Shown: one piece after another, positions 8,026 through 16,949 of the stretch
Layout of the letters: every line of letters starts with the position of its first letter
How positions within the stretch are numbered: the first letter of the stretch is position 1
Assembly: GCA_964563505.1 (NCBI GenBank)
Contig: CAZLXW010000004.1
Location: 35,583 to 99,582, forward strand
Source: UBA1351 sp964563505
GTDB lineage: Bacteria > Bacillota > Clostridia > Lachnospirales > Vallitaleaceae
Direction of reading: 5' to 3'
DNA length: 64,000 bases
The notes under the pieces: generated by a model
Database searches by the model: none
What the model was told of the DNA's origin: nothing
The model's input: only the letters and a program-made list of their open reading frames with translations
Translations under genes and position numbers: made by a program

Positions 8026-8385
8026 ATGAAAAAATTAATGATTGTTGATGATGCAGCTTTTATGCGAGTTTCAATTAAAAGAATGTTAGGAGATCATGAC
8101 TATGAGATTGTTGCGGAAGCTGAAGATGGAGAACAAGCGGTGGAATTATACAAAAAATATAAGCCGGACGTCATTACTATGGATATTACAATGCCAAAAA
8201 TGACAGGAATTGAAGCGTTAAAAGCAATAAAGGCGATTGATAAAAATGTTAAAGTGGTTATGATATCAGCAATGGGACAAGAATTTTTAATTCGGGAATC
8301 TGTCATGAATGGTGCAGAATCATTCGTTGTAAAACCATTTAACAAAGAAAAACTAGTTGAAGTATTGAATAAAGTGACAGGATAG
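8026..8385 (+). CDS. cheY: Chemotaxis response regulator CheY
   Basis: A stand-alone receiver domain of 119 residues with the acidic pair at 8-9, phospho-acceptor Asp53 in TMDITMPKMTG, and the KP motif in VVKPFN. It is phosphorylated by CheA and would bind the flagellar switch. The ribosome binding site is GAGGTAG before the ATG. It lies directly ahead of cheA in the same operon. No output domain is present, and no flagellar gene is in the window. Confidence 0.93.
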   Translation: MKKLMIVDDAAFMRVSIKRMLGDHDYEIVAEAEDGEQAVELYKKYKPDVITMDITMPKMTGIEALKAIKAIDKNVKVVMISAMGQEFLIRESVMNGAESFVVKPFNKEKLVEVLNKVTG

Positions 8386-8401
8386 TTAAGAGGAGGGGAA
8401 T

Positions 8402-10447
8402 ATGTCTAGCTCATTTATTGATGAACCAATGATAGAAGCTTTTGTGTACGAAACATCGCAAATCACAGAAAATTTAGAACAGCTTGTGATAGCAAACGAA
8501 AAATCAGGCACATTTAATGAAGAGGCGATTAATGAGATATTTAGATTTATGCATACAATCAAAGGCTCTTCTGCCATGATGATGTTTAACGAGATGAGTA
8601 CACTTGCCCATCGATTAGAAGACATATTTTATATTATTCGTGAAGATAAAACGGTCCAATATGATTTTACAATTTTAATTGATATTATTTTAGAGAGTAT
8701 GGATTATTTTAAGATTGAGTTAATGAAAATAAAAGAAGGTGATCCTCCGGATGGAGAAAACGCGACACTGTTACAAAAAGTTACGGATTATCTAGAAGTA
8801 ATAAAGACAAAAGATAGCTGTGTTAAAAAAATTGTTGAAGATAAGCATCAAAAAAAATATAACGATTACAATTATTATAAAGCTAGAATATGGTTTAAAA
8901 AAGATGCGGAGATGGAAAATATCCGTGCGTATACAGTTATTCATAATATAACAGATTTGGTTGAAGAAGTTGTATATGAACCCAAAGATATTATTGAGAA
9001 CGATAATTGTGTATCAATGATTCAATCGAAGGGATTTCTTTTAGCTGTCAAAACGATAGAAAATGAGGAGGTAATAAAAAAATATTTAGAAAATACAATT
9101 TTTCTTGAAAAATTAGATTTTGAAACGATTGATTTAAACGATTATAATTCATTTGATTCAATTGAAAAATCAATCGAAATGGAAAATGAAGTAAAAATAC
9201 CTAAAACAGCAAAAATAAATGTGAGAAAATCAGAAAAACAAGAATCGCCTATTAATTCACAACAAAGCATTATTAGTGTCCAAGTGGATAAATTAGATAA
9301 ACTTATGGATATGGTTGGTGAACTTGTGATTGCTGAAGCAATGGTAACCCAAAATCCGGAATTAACGCAATTAGAAATCGAAAGTTTTGAAAAAGCTTCA
9401 AGACAACTCCACAAAATAACAGGTGAATTACAAGATATGGTTATGGCCATTCGAATGGTTCCCTTATCAACGACGTTTATGAAAATGCACCGTATTGTTC
9501 GAGATATGACAAGAAGATTAGGTAAAGATATTGAACTTGTAGTTTTAGGAGAAGAAACAGAAGTTGATAAAAACATTATAGAAAAAATAGCAGATCCTTT
9601 AATGCACATTATAAGAAATTCAATTGATCATGGTATTGAAGACAAGGAGGAACGCTCTAAAAATGGGAAAAGTACTCAAGGTATAATTCGATTAGAAGCG
9701 AAAAATTCAGGCAGTGATGTTCAGATTATTATAAAAGATGATGGAAAAGGACTTGACAAAAAAAAGCTATATGACAAAGCAATAAAAAATGGTCTTATAA
9801 ATTCTTCGTTTGACGAGATGTCAGATCGAGACATATATAATTTGATTTTACAAGCAGGGTTTTCAACCAAAGAGGAAGTAACTGAATTTTCCGGTAGAGG
9901 TGTTGGAATGGATGTGGTTGCAAAAAATATCAGTAGTATTGGAGGAACAGTTATTGTCGATAGTATTCCAAAGCAAGGGATGTCAATCATACTTAAAATT
10001 CCTTTAACTTTGGCTATTATTGAAGGGATGAATATTAAAGTTGGTAATTCAAGATTCACTTTGCCAATCGTTAATATAAAAGAATCATTTAGACCAAAAA
10101 ACAAAGAAATTATAAAAGATACAGAGGGTCAAGAGATGATTATGGTCAGAGGACAGTGTTATCCGATTATAAGACTTCATCAATTCTATTCAATTTCCAC
10201 AAAGATCATGGAGGTTGAGTCAGGTATTCTCATCATGGTTGAAGAAGGTGAACAAAGTTGTTGTGTTTTTGCAGATGAATTATTGGGTCAGCAACAAGTC
10301 GTTGTTAAAGGTTTGCCGGAATATATTAAAAAGTCTAAACAAATAAAAGGGTTAGGAGGTTGTACATTATTAGGTGATGGGAGTATTAGTCTTATTTTAG
10401 ATGTCGGTGAATTTAGTAATTTGTCTAATGTGAGTGATAAACTATAA
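8402..10447 (+). CDS. cheA: Chemotaxis histidine kinase CheA
   Basis: A 681-residue class II histidine kinase. P1/HPt has the phosphorylatable His51 in FMHTIKGSSA; a P2-like region (about 160-250) would dock CheY or CheB; the P3 dimerisation helices follow (LDKLMDMVGELVIAEAM, about 297-313); the P4 ATPase has HIIRNSIDHGIE, DDGKGLD and GRGVGMDVV boxes; and P5 is a CheW-like domain at the C-terminus. It phosphorylates CheY and CheB in response to MCP arrays at the cell pole. AGGAGGGG precedes the ATG. It sits 16 bases after cheY and 18 before cheW. All key residues appear intact. Confidence 0.96.
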   Translation: MSSSFIDEPMIEAFVYETSQITENLEQLVIANEKSGTFNEEAINEIFRFMHTIKGSSAMMMFNEMSTLAHRLEDIFYIIREDKTVQYDFTILIDIILESMDYFKIELMKIKEGDPPDGENATLLQKVTDYLEVIKTKDSCVKKIVEDKHQKKYNDYNYYKARIWFKKDAEMENIRAYTVIHNITDLVEEVVYEPKDIIENDNCVSMIQSKGFLLAVKTIENEEVIKKYLENTIFLEKLDFETIDLNDYNSFDSIEKSIEMENEVKIPKTAKINVRKSEKQESPINSQQSIISVQVDKLDKLMDMVGELVIAEAMVTQNPELTQLEIESFEKASRQLHKITGELQDMVMAIRMVPLSTTFMKMHRIVRDMTRRLGKDIELVVLGEETEVDKNIIEKIADPLMHIIRNSIDHGIEDKEERSKNGKSTQGIIRLEAKNSGSDVQIIIKDDGKGLDKKKLYDKAIKNGLINSSFDEMSDRDIYNLILQAGFSTKEEVTEFSGRGVGMDVVAKNISSIGGTVIVDSIPKQGMSIILKIPLTLAIIEGMNIKVGNSRFTLPIVNIKESFRPKNKEIIKDTEGQEMIMVRGQCYPIIRLHQFYSISTKIMEVESGILIMVEEGEQSCCVFADELLGQQQVVVKGLPEYIKKSKQIKGLGGCTLLGDGSISLILDVGEFSNLSNVSDKL

Positions 10448-10465
10448 GCATAAAGAGGTGAAAAC

Positions 10466-10960
10466 ATGAATGAAGGAATGAATACTGAAATAGAAGAGTT
10501 AGAAGATACACAAAAAGGTAAGTTTTTAACATTTACACTAGGGGAAGAATACTATGGAATTGATATCATGTATGTGACTGAAATTGTTGGTATACAACCA
10601 ATTACTGTTGTTCCGGAACTTCCGGAATTTATAAAAGGTATTATCAATTTACGAGGAAAAATTATTCCCGTTATGGACGCCCGTATTAAATTCAAAAAGG
10701 AAACAAAAGTATATAATGACCGAACATGTATCATTGTAATTGATGTTCATGAGTTATCAATTGGTATTATTGTTGATGCAGTATCGGAAGTTCTTAATAT
10801 TAATGAAGATAATATAGTTCCACCACCAAATTTAAATACATCAGGTAGGAAATATATCAAAAGTGTTGGAAAAAGTGAAGAACATGTAACACTAATTTTA
10901 GATTGCGAAAAATTACTGAATGACAACGAAATTGATGAAATCAAGGGAAGTAATGAATAG
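10466..10960 (+). CDS. cheW: Chemotaxis coupling protein CheW
   Basis: A single CheW/SH3-like domain of 164 residues (GEEYYGIDIMYVTEIVG; LRGKIIPVMDARIKF; DAVSEVLNI), linking CheA to chemoreceptors. The N-terminus is a short acidic tail. It sits between cheA and the mcp gene in the operon with a normal AAGAGGTG ribosome binding site. There is no receiver domain, so it is not CheV. Confidence 0.94.
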   Translation: MNEGMNTEIEELEDTQKGKFLTFTLGEEYYGIDIMYVTEIVGIQPITVVPELPEFIKGIINLRGKIIPVMDARIKFKKETKVYNDRTCIIVIDVHELSIGIIVDAVSEVLNINEDNIVPPPNLNTSGRKYIKSVGKSEEHVTLILDCEKLLNDNEIDEIKGSNE

Positions 10961-10972
10961 GAGAATAGTATA

Positions 10973-12673
10973 ATGAAATGGTTTTTGAATATGAAAATTA
11001 CAGCAAAATTGATTATTGCATTTGTTATTGTTGCAATAATAACAGGGATAGTTGGTATAATCGGTATTAATAACATTAATACGATCGATGAAAATGGAGA
11101 TATTATCTATACGAATATGACTGTGCCAATTGCAGAAGCGGCAGAAATGGCTAAATTGTTTCAAAGAATACGTGTTAATTTAAGCAATATGATATTAGAG
11201 GATGATATTGAAGAAATTAATGCGATATATGATGAAATAACAATAATGACTAATCAGTTAGATGCTTTATCAGAATCATTTGAAGAAAAATCATTATCAG
11301 AAGAAATGGATAATGCATTTCAAAATTTTATGGGAACACGACAAAACTTTGGTGGGATGATTCCAGAGTTTTACGATATTTGTATTCAAAATAATGATGA
11401 GGAAGCATATGATTTTCTCAGAGGTGATATGCGTATTGCTGCAACAGCCGAAAGTGATGCAATAGATTTATTAGTAAGTATGAAAGTGCATGATGCAGAG
11501 GAAAGAGCCATACAAAACACTAGAATAGCTCAAGCCTCGATTGTATCAATGACCACTTTGATTATCTTTGCTATTATATTAGCAATTGGACTTGGAATTG
11601 TCATTGCACGAATTATTAGTAAGCCTCTTAATGAAATGGTTAAAGCGGCTGATGAAATAGCGGAAGGTAATTTAGACGTTGATATTAATCTTAATGCAAA
11701 AGATGAAGTTGGAATGTTGGCTAACGCATTTAGAAAAATGGTTGGAAATATAAATGATGTAATGACAAATATCAATTTGGCTTCAGAACAAGTTGCAGTT
11801 GGCTCAACGCAAGTATCTGATTCAAGTATGTCATTGTCCCAAGGAGCAACTGAACAGGCGAGTTCAATCGAAGAACTTACCGCATCTATAGAAGAAATTG
11901 CTTCTCAAACAAGGCAAAATGCATCCAATGCTGAAAAAGCAGAAGAAATGGCAACTTCGGCACAAAAACATGCTGAACAAGGGAATATGCAAATGACGGA
12001 TATGTTACAGGCAATGACAGAAATCAATGATTCATCAAATAGTATTAGTAAAATTATCAAAGTAATTGATGATATTGCCTTTCAAACAAATATACTTGCT
12101 TTAAATGCAGCAGTGGAAGCCGCAAGGGCAGGCCAACATGGCAAAGGTTTTGCAGTAGTTGCTGAAGAAGTAAGAAACCTAGCAGCAAGATCGGCAAGAG
12201 CAGCTAAAGAAACAACAGATATGATTGAAGGATCTATACATAAGGTTGAAGGTGGAACAAAAATTGCTAATGAAACAGCACAAGCGTTAAATAAAATTGT
12301 AGAAGGTGTTTCACAGGCAACGTCACTGGTGGGAGAAATTGCTTCGGCTTCTTTAGAACAATCATCGGCGGTTGAACAGATAAATCAAGGTATTATGCAA
12401 ATATCAGATGTTGTTCAAACAACAAGTGCAACGGCAGAGGAGACGGCAGCAGCTAGCGAGGAATTATCAGGTCAAGCAGATATGCTAAAAAAACAGGTTT
12501 CAACATTTAAGTTATGTAGAGTCAATAGTGATAAGATAAAGCAAGAGACAATAAACCCTGAAGTATTAAAGATGCTTGAAAGCATGCAAAATCAAAATCA
12601 AAGTCAAAGTATAAACAAAAAGAAAAAAGCAAAAAAAATATCGTTGAGTGATTCTGAATTTGAAAAATATTAA
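10973..12673 (+). CDS. Methyl-accepting chemotaxis protein (operon-encoded)
   Basis: A 566-residue chemoreceptor. TM1 is about 10-32, followed by an all-helical periplasm-facing domain of the four-helix-bundle type (about 33-185), TM2 (about 188-212), a HAMP domain (ISKPLNEMVKAADEIAEGNLDVDI) and a long cytoplasmic signalling domain whose hairpin tip contains AFQTNILALNAAVEAARAG. The C-terminus carries a lysine-rich tail and no pentapeptide CheR tether is obvious. It is encoded between cheW and cheR, so it is probably the principal partner of this CheA. Ligand is unknown. Confidence 0.93.
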   Translation: MKWFLNMKITAKLIIAFVIVAIITGIVGIIGINNINTIDENGDIIYTNMTVPIAEAAEMAKLFQRIRVNLSNMILEDDIEEINAIYDEITIMTNQLDALSESFEEKSLSEEMDNAFQNFMGTRQNFGGMIPEFYDICIQNNDEEAYDFLRGDMRIAATAESDAIDLLVSMKVHDAEERAIQNTRIAQASIVSMTTLIIFAIILAIGLGIVIARIISKPLNEMVKAADEIAEGNLDVDINLNAKDEVGMLANAFRKMVGNINDVMTNINLASEQVAVGSTQVSDSSMSLSQGATEQASSIEELTASIEEIASQTRQNASNAEKAEEMATSAQKHAEQGNMQMTDMLQAMTEINDSSNSISKIIKVIDDIAFQTNILALNAAVEAARAGQHGKGFAVVAEEVRNLAARSARAAKETTDMIEGSIHKVEGGTKIANETAQALNKIVEGVSQATSLVGEIASASLEQSSAVEQINQGIMQISDVVQTTSATAEETAAASEELSGQADMLKKQVSTFKLCRVNSDKIKQETINPEVLKMLESMQNQNQSQSINKKKKAKKISLSDSEFEKY

Positions 12674-12679
12674 ATTGTT

Positions 12680-12710
12680 AACGGAAGAAATGCAAAGCAT
12701 TTCTTCCGTT
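12680..12710 (+). repeat. Perfect 14-bp inverted repeat between mcp and cheR
   Basis: AACGGAAGAAATGC (12680-12693) pairs perfectly with 12697-12710 around an AAA loop. It is not followed by a T-run, so it is more likely an mRNA-stabilising or processing hairpin than a terminator. It divides the abundant receptor cistron from the low-abundance cheR and cheB enzymes. Confidence 0.6.
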
Positions 12711-12733
12711 ATATAATAAATTAGGTGATGAAT

Positions 12734-13552
12734 ATGATAAAAATTACAGATGTAGAATTCAAATTATTAGCAGAGTATATCAAAGAACATAGTGGAATAC
12801 ACTTAAAAAATGAAAAAAAGACTTTGCTTGTTAGTCGATTGAGTCATATAGTATCTGAGCTAAAAATGAATGACTTCATGACTTATTACAAGTATTTGCA
12901 AGACGACCAAGATGGAAAAAAATTAAGTGGTTTGATTGATAAAGTCACCACAAATCACACGTATTTTATGAGAGAAGCAGAACATTTTTCTTGTTTTGCG
13001 GAGTCGGTATTGCCGTTTTGGGAAAACAATAACAAGAATAATAAAGACTTGAGAATTTGGTGCGCAGCTAGCTCGACAGGAGAAGAACCCTATACTTTAG
13101 CAATGATTTTAGAAGATTACTTTAAAAAGAAGAATGAAAAATGGGATAAAAAACTTTTAGCGACAGATTTGTCGTTAAATGTATTGAATCAAGCAGAAAA
13201 AGGAATATATGCTTCTGATAAAATTAAATTACTCCCAAAAACATGGACATTAAATTACTTTGATAAAATATCATCGGATTCATATCAAGTAAAAAGTTCG
13301 TTGAGAAAAGAAGTTGTATATCGAAGATTTAATCTTTTAGAACCGACTTTTCCATTTAAAAAGAAATTTCATGTGATTTTTTGTCGTAATGTAATGATTT
13401 ATTTTGATAATGAAACCAAAGAGCAACTGATTAATAAATTATATAATCACTTGGAGTATGGCGGATATCTTTTTATAGGACATTCTGAATCAATCAATAA
13501 AGAAAGAACAAAATTTAAATATATAAAACCTTCAGTGTATAGAAAAATATAG
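12734..13552 (+). CDS. cheR: Chemotaxis protein methyltransferase CheR
   Basis: A 272-residue enzyme with the N-terminal helical CheR domain (about 1-75) and an S-adenosylmethionine-binding Rossmann domain containing WCAASSTGEEPYTLAM and IFCRNVMIYFD. It methylates glutamates on MCPs for adaptation. I chose the ATG at 12734, preceded by AGGTGA at 5 bases; a GTG and another ATG lie two to three codons upstream. It is 13 bases ahead of cheB. Confidence 0.94.
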   Translation: MIKITDVEFKLLAEYIKEHSGIHLKNEKKTLLVSRLSHIVSELKMNDFMTYYKYLQDDQDGKKLSGLIDKVTTNHTYFMREAEHFSCFAESVLPFWENNNKNNKDLRIWCAASSTGEEPYTLAMILEDYFKKKNEKWDKKLLATDLSLNVLNQAEKGIYASDKIKLLPKTWTLNYFDKISSDSYQVKSSLRKEVVYRRFNLLEPTFPFKKKFHVIFCRNVMIYFDNETKEQLINKLYNHLEYGGYLFIGHSESINKERTKFKYIKPSVYRKI

Positions 13553-13565
13553 GTGGGAGAAGTGT

Positions 13566-14573
13566 ATGAGTATAAGAGTATTAGTAGTTGATGATAGTGC
13601 TGTATTTAGGCAAATATTAACGAAAGGAATCCAAGCCGATAGTAATATCGAAGTTATTGCAACGGCGGCAGACCCTTTTGAAGCTAGAGATAAAATATTA
13701 AAGTATGAACCGGATGTAATAACATGTGATATTGAAATGCCCAGAATGGATGGAATTGAGTTTGTTCGAAGATTGATGCCTCAATATCCTATACCTGTTA
13801 TTATAGTAAGTTCAATTAATAATAGAGTCTTTGATGCAATGAATGCAGGTGCAGTTGACTTTGTGTTAAAACCATCAGTATCTTCTCCGGAAGACGTAAA
13901 AAAATTCATACTTGATTTGATTACTAAAATTAAAGCGGGAGCAAAAGCAAATGTCATTATTCCTGAAAATCCAAAAAAAGAAATAAAGGTTGCACAAAAA
14001 ATAATTAAGCATGACTTAATTGCCATAGGTGCATCAACGGGTGGAACAGAAGCGATTTTCTCTGTGCTAAAGCAATTGCCTTTAGGTTTGCCTGGAATAG
14101 TGATTGTTCAACATATCCCACCTGTTTTTTCGCGTATGTTTGCAGAACGTTTAAATAATCAAACCCATTTCACAGTGAAAGAAGCTGAAAATGGAGATAT
14201 GATTGAAAATGATCATATATATATAGCTCCCGGAGATCAGCATATTCAAGTAAAAAAAAGCAATAAAGGTTATTTTTTAAAGGTATTTCAAGGAGAAAAA
14301 GTCAGTGGTCATTGTCCATCTGTCGATGTTCTATTTTATTCTGTTGCAGATGCAGCCGAAGACAAAGCCCTTGGGATTATTTTGACAGGAATGGGCTATG
14401 ATGGCGCAAAGGGAATTGTAATGATGAAGCGAAAAGGCGCAATTACACTAGGACAAGATGAAAAATCATCCATTGTATATGGTATGCCAAAAGCAGCATA
14501 CGAATTAAATGGAATCACAAAACAAGCACCGCTTGAACATATTGGCCATCACATCATAAAAATGATAAGATGA
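13566..14573 (+). CDS. cheB: Chemotaxis methylesterase/deamidase CheB
   Basis: A 335-residue protein with an N-terminal receiver domain (phospho-acceptor Asp55) and a C-terminal methylesterase domain with the catalytic triad Ser157 (GASTGGTEA), His183 (VQHIPP) and Asp279 (GMGYDGAKG). It removes receptor methyl groups when phosphorylated by CheA and is the last gene of the operon. CheC, CheD and CheV are absent, so adaptation here rests on CheR and CheB as far as this window shows. The gene starts with ATG after AGGTGGGAGAAG. Confidence 0.95.
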   Translation: MSIRVLVVDDSAVFRQILTKGIQADSNIEVIATAADPFEARDKILKYEPDVITCDIEMPRMDGIEFVRRLMPQYPIPVIIVSSINNRVFDAMNAGAVDFVLKPSVSSPEDVKKFILDLITKIKAGAKANVIIPENPKKEIKVAQKIIKHDLIAIGASTGGTEAIFSVLKQLPLGLPGIVIVQHIPPVFSRMFAERLNNQTHFTVKEAENGDMIENDHIYIAPGDQHIQVKKSNKGYFLKVFQGEKVSGHCPSVDVLFYSVADAAEDKALGIILTGMGYDGAKGIVMMKRKGAITLGQDEKSSIVYGMPKAAYELNGITKQAPLEHIGHHIIKMIR

Positions 14574-14651
14574 TTGATGTTAAATCATGTGTACTTTTTT
14601 TCATATAAATGATATAGTACAGTTAAAATTGTTGACAGAAAGAAGGTAAAT

Positions 14652-15398
14652 ATGATGAATTGTAAAATGACGATTGGTTATGACGGACGACGTTATAAGG
14701 GCTATAGAAAAACAAAAAGTAATGAAGATAAAACGATTCAAGGTAAACTTGAAGCAATTCTTGAAAAGAAATATGGAGAAAAGATTGAAGTTGTGAGTGC
14801 AGTAAACACGGATGCCGGCGTGAGTGCAACCTATCAAGTGGTGAACTTCAAAGTACCGGATAAAAAGGAAGATGTTATAGGCATTCGTGACTATTTTGAA
14901 GAATTCTTACCGGATGATATTATCACATATTCCGTTGAAGCTGTCGAGGATCGATTCCATAGTCGATACAATGTGAAGGAACTAACATATGAATATCGAC
15001 TATGGAAAATGGATGCACCAAGTCGACCCTTATTTGATCGACAATACGTAAATCGCATGGATGAAGTATTGGATGTTGATAAGATGAGAGATGCAGCAAA
15101 ACTTTTTCTAGGAGAACATGAATTTGCGGCTTTTTCTACTAAGTCAAAAGTGAAAAGTTCAGTTAAAGTCATCACGTCTCTTGAACTTTTTGAGACAGAC
15201 AAAGAAATTATCGTTACCATGAGCGCCGATGGATTTTTACTAAACATGGAACGAATTATTGTGGGAACATTAATTCAGATTGGGCTTGGAACGCGTCACG
15301 AAGAAACCATTAAACGTGCCTTTAAATCCATGAATAATAAAGATGTCGGTCACAAAGCGATGGCTAGTGCCCTGTCTTTAGTGCATGTTAAATACTAA
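14652..15398 (+). CDS. Divergent TruA-family pseudouridine synthase paralogue
   Basis: A 248-residue TruA-fold protein. The catalytic motif, normally GRTDxGVHA, reads VNTDAGVSA with Asp54 retained, so the usual Arg and His of the motif are lost. The RFHSRYNVKELTYEYRLW segment and the C-terminal SADGFLLNMERIIVGTLIQIG match the RNA-binding and core strands of TruA. It could modify a different tRNA or RNA position than TruA proper, which is encoded in the same window at 33481. A good GAAAGAAGG ribosome binding site precedes the ATG. Family membership is firm; substrate is not known. Confidence 0.8.
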   Translation: MMNCKMTIGYDGRRYKGYRKTKSNEDKTIQGKLEAILEKKYGEKIEVVSAVNTDAGVSATYQVVNFKVPDKKEDVIGIRDYFEEFLPDDIITYSVEAVEDRFHSRYNVKELTYEYRLWKMDAPSRPLFDRQYVNRMDEVLDVDKMRDAAKLFLGEHEFAAFSTKSKVKSSVKVITSLELFETDKEIIVTMSADGFLLNMERIIVGTLIQIGLGTRHEETIKRAFKSMNNKDVGHKAMASALSLVHVKY

Positions 15399-15422
15399 GA
15401 TTTTTTTGAAAGAGAGATAAAG

Positions 15423-15614
15423 ATGGACGGAAGAAAAAGAAGTGACATAAGGGTCGGAAGTAAAGTGAAAGTTGTACAAAAGAATCACCAAAGAAGTGGT
15501 GAATTGACAGAAGGCACTGTGATGAAGATATTAACAAATTCAGCAAATCATCCACATGGCATCAAAGTCATGCTAGAAGATGGAATTGTTGGACGTGTTA
15601 AGGAAATCTGTTAA
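15423..15614 (+). CDS. ywbE: YwbE family protein (DUF2196)
   Basis: A 63-residue protein matching the short YwbE family in full: RSDIRVGSKVKVVQKNHQRSG, LTEGTVMKILTNSANHPHGIKV and a closing VGRVKEI. The composition suggests a small beta-barrel of SH3 or KOW type, consistent with nucleic-acid binding, but the role is unknown. It lies 24 bases after the TruA paralogue and 16 before the ArsC-like gene, so the three are probably one transcript. Confidence 0.85.
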   Translation: MDGRKRSDIRVGSKVKVVQKNHQRSGELTEGTVMKILTNSANHPHGIKVMLEDGIVGRVKEIC

Positions 15615-15630
15615 TAAGGAGATGTAAAGG

Positions 15631-15963
15631 ATGGCGATTCAAATATTTGGTAAGAAGAAGTGTTTCGACACAAAAAAAGCGGAACGCTATTTTAAAGAAC
15701 GCGGTATTTCGTATCAAAGAGTGGACATATTAGATAAAGGGCTAAGCCAAGGTGAACTTCACTCAGTTTTAAGAGCGGTAGGAAGTTTGGAAGAACTTAT
15801 CGACGAAAAGTCAAAAGACTATGCACTGATTCATTATCTAGTCGAAGAGAAAAAAGAAGAAAAGTTAATAGATAACCCCAAGTTATATAAAACCCCCATT
15901 GTCCGTTTTGGTAAAAAAGCAACGGTGGGCTATGTGCCTGATACATGGAAAAATTGGTTATAA
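15631..15963 (+). CDS. ArsC/Spx-fold thioredoxin-like protein
   Basis: A 110-residue protein with the ArsC/Spx pattern: an N-terminal beta strand and KKCFDTKKAERYFKERG, a central DILDKGLSQGEL helix, and KTPIVRFGKKATVGY near the C-terminus (the cis-Pro region). Only one cysteine is present in the active-site loop (no CxxC), so redox switching of Spx type is unlikely, while a single-Cys thiol reaction is possible. Whether it is an arsenate reductase cannot be said; no ars genes are nearby. AAGGAGATG precedes the ATG. Confidence 0.75.
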   Translation: MAIQIFGKKKCFDTKKAERYFKERGISYQRVDILDKGLSQGELHSVLRAVGSLEELIDEKSKDYALIHYLVEEKKEEKLIDNPKLYKTPIVRFGKKATVGYVPDTWKNWL

Positions 15964-16044
15964 GTGACTTCGTGCTAGTTTTTTCCATGAAATTATGTCA
16001 TAATAGCAGAGATAGAATTTTTTTTAGACATGGAAGGAATTGCA

Positions 16045-16935
16045 ATGACAAGAACAAAAATATTAGCGGTTACACACAGTGGATTTTTTCATGCAGATGA
16101 AGTAATGGCATCGGCCATACTTAAACAATATTATGATGAAGTTGAAATACTAAGAAGTCGCGATGAAGATGATTTTGATAAAGCAGATATTGTCTTTGAT
16201 GTTGGTGGAGGCGAGTTTGACCATCACAATGACTACAAGGAATATAGAGATAATGGTGTGCCTTATGCAGCATGTGGTTTGATTTGGAGAGCATTTGGTC
16301 AAAATCTCATCTGGAAATACAAACCATCTTTTTCCAAAGAGCAGGTAGAGGAAGTTTTTTACAGTGTAGATAAATTCGTCATAGAGAGCATAGATGCCGT
16401 TGATAATGGTTATTTTATTGAAAAAGATGAGGTGCATATGCCAACCTTAAACCAATTCGTCAAAGGATTTAATCCGAATTGGAATACAGATTTAGATACT
16501 GATGCGCAATTTAACAAAGCCATTGAATTTTGTACACCAATTCTTTTAAATGCTATAAATGGCGCTATTGCTGCAATTGAAGCTGAGAAAATCGTTAAAG
16601 ACGCCTATGATCAGCGAGAAATCGATAATATTCTTATCCTTGAAAAATTTTGCCCATGGAAGAGACATCTAAGAAATTATGATGAAGATGGAAGTATCCT
16701 TTATGTTATATTTAAGGACCTTGTAAATGGATATAGAGTACAAGCGGTTTCAGAACCTGACTCAAATGAATCAATCAAAGAATTCCCAAGAGAATGGGCA
16801 GGGAAACATCCGAATATTATCAATGATTTAGTGGATATCGATGATGCTATTTTTGTTCATCCGGGAGGCTTTATTGCGGGCACAGGTTCTTTAGCAAGTG
16901 CGGTGAAAATGGCTGAATTAGCCTTAGTGTATTAA
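16045..16935 (+). CDS. MYG1 family exonuclease/metal-dependent hydrolase (UPF0160)
   Basis: About 296 residues matching the MYG1 family: THSGFFHADEVMASAILKQYY, DIVFDVGGGEFDHHND (DHH-type metal ligands), WAGKHP and FVHPGGFIAGTGS near the end. Eukaryotic MYG1 is an RNA exonuclease; bacterial members are uncharacterised but share the DHH-like metal site. The ATG at 16045 is preferred because GGAAGGA lies just upstream; an in-frame ATG at 16030 is possible. The gene is 14 bases before the next oxidoreductase gene. Confidence 0.85.
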   Translation: MTRTKILAVTHSGFFHADEVMASAILKQYYDEVEILRSRDEDDFDKADIVFDVGGGEFDHHNDYKEYRDNGVPYAACGLIWRAFGQNLIWKYKPSFSKEQVEEVFYSVDKFVIESIDAVDNGYFIEKDEVHMPTLNQFVKGFNPNWNTDLDTDAQFNKAIEFCTPILLNAINGAIAAIEAEKIVKDAYDQREIDNILILEKFCPWKRHLRNYDEDGSILYVIFKDLVNGYRVQAVSEPDSNESIKEFPREWAGKHPNIINDLVDIDDAIFVHPGGFIAGTGSLASAVKMAELALVY

Positions 16936-16949
16936 GAAAGAGGTGAAAG

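Noticed and set aside
9142..9609. 155-residue minus-strand frame inside cheA
   Set aside because: Antisense to the well-conserved P3/P4 region of CheA; composition is that of a reverse complement shadow.
12680..12710. Operon terminator between mcp and cheR
   Set aside because: The perfect hairpin is not followed by a T-run, so I list it as an inverted repeat only.
14601..14837. Minus-strand reading frames over the start of the TruA paralogue
   Set aside because: They are antisense to a clear TruA-family gene, Cys/His/Phe-rich and without start signals, so they are shadows.
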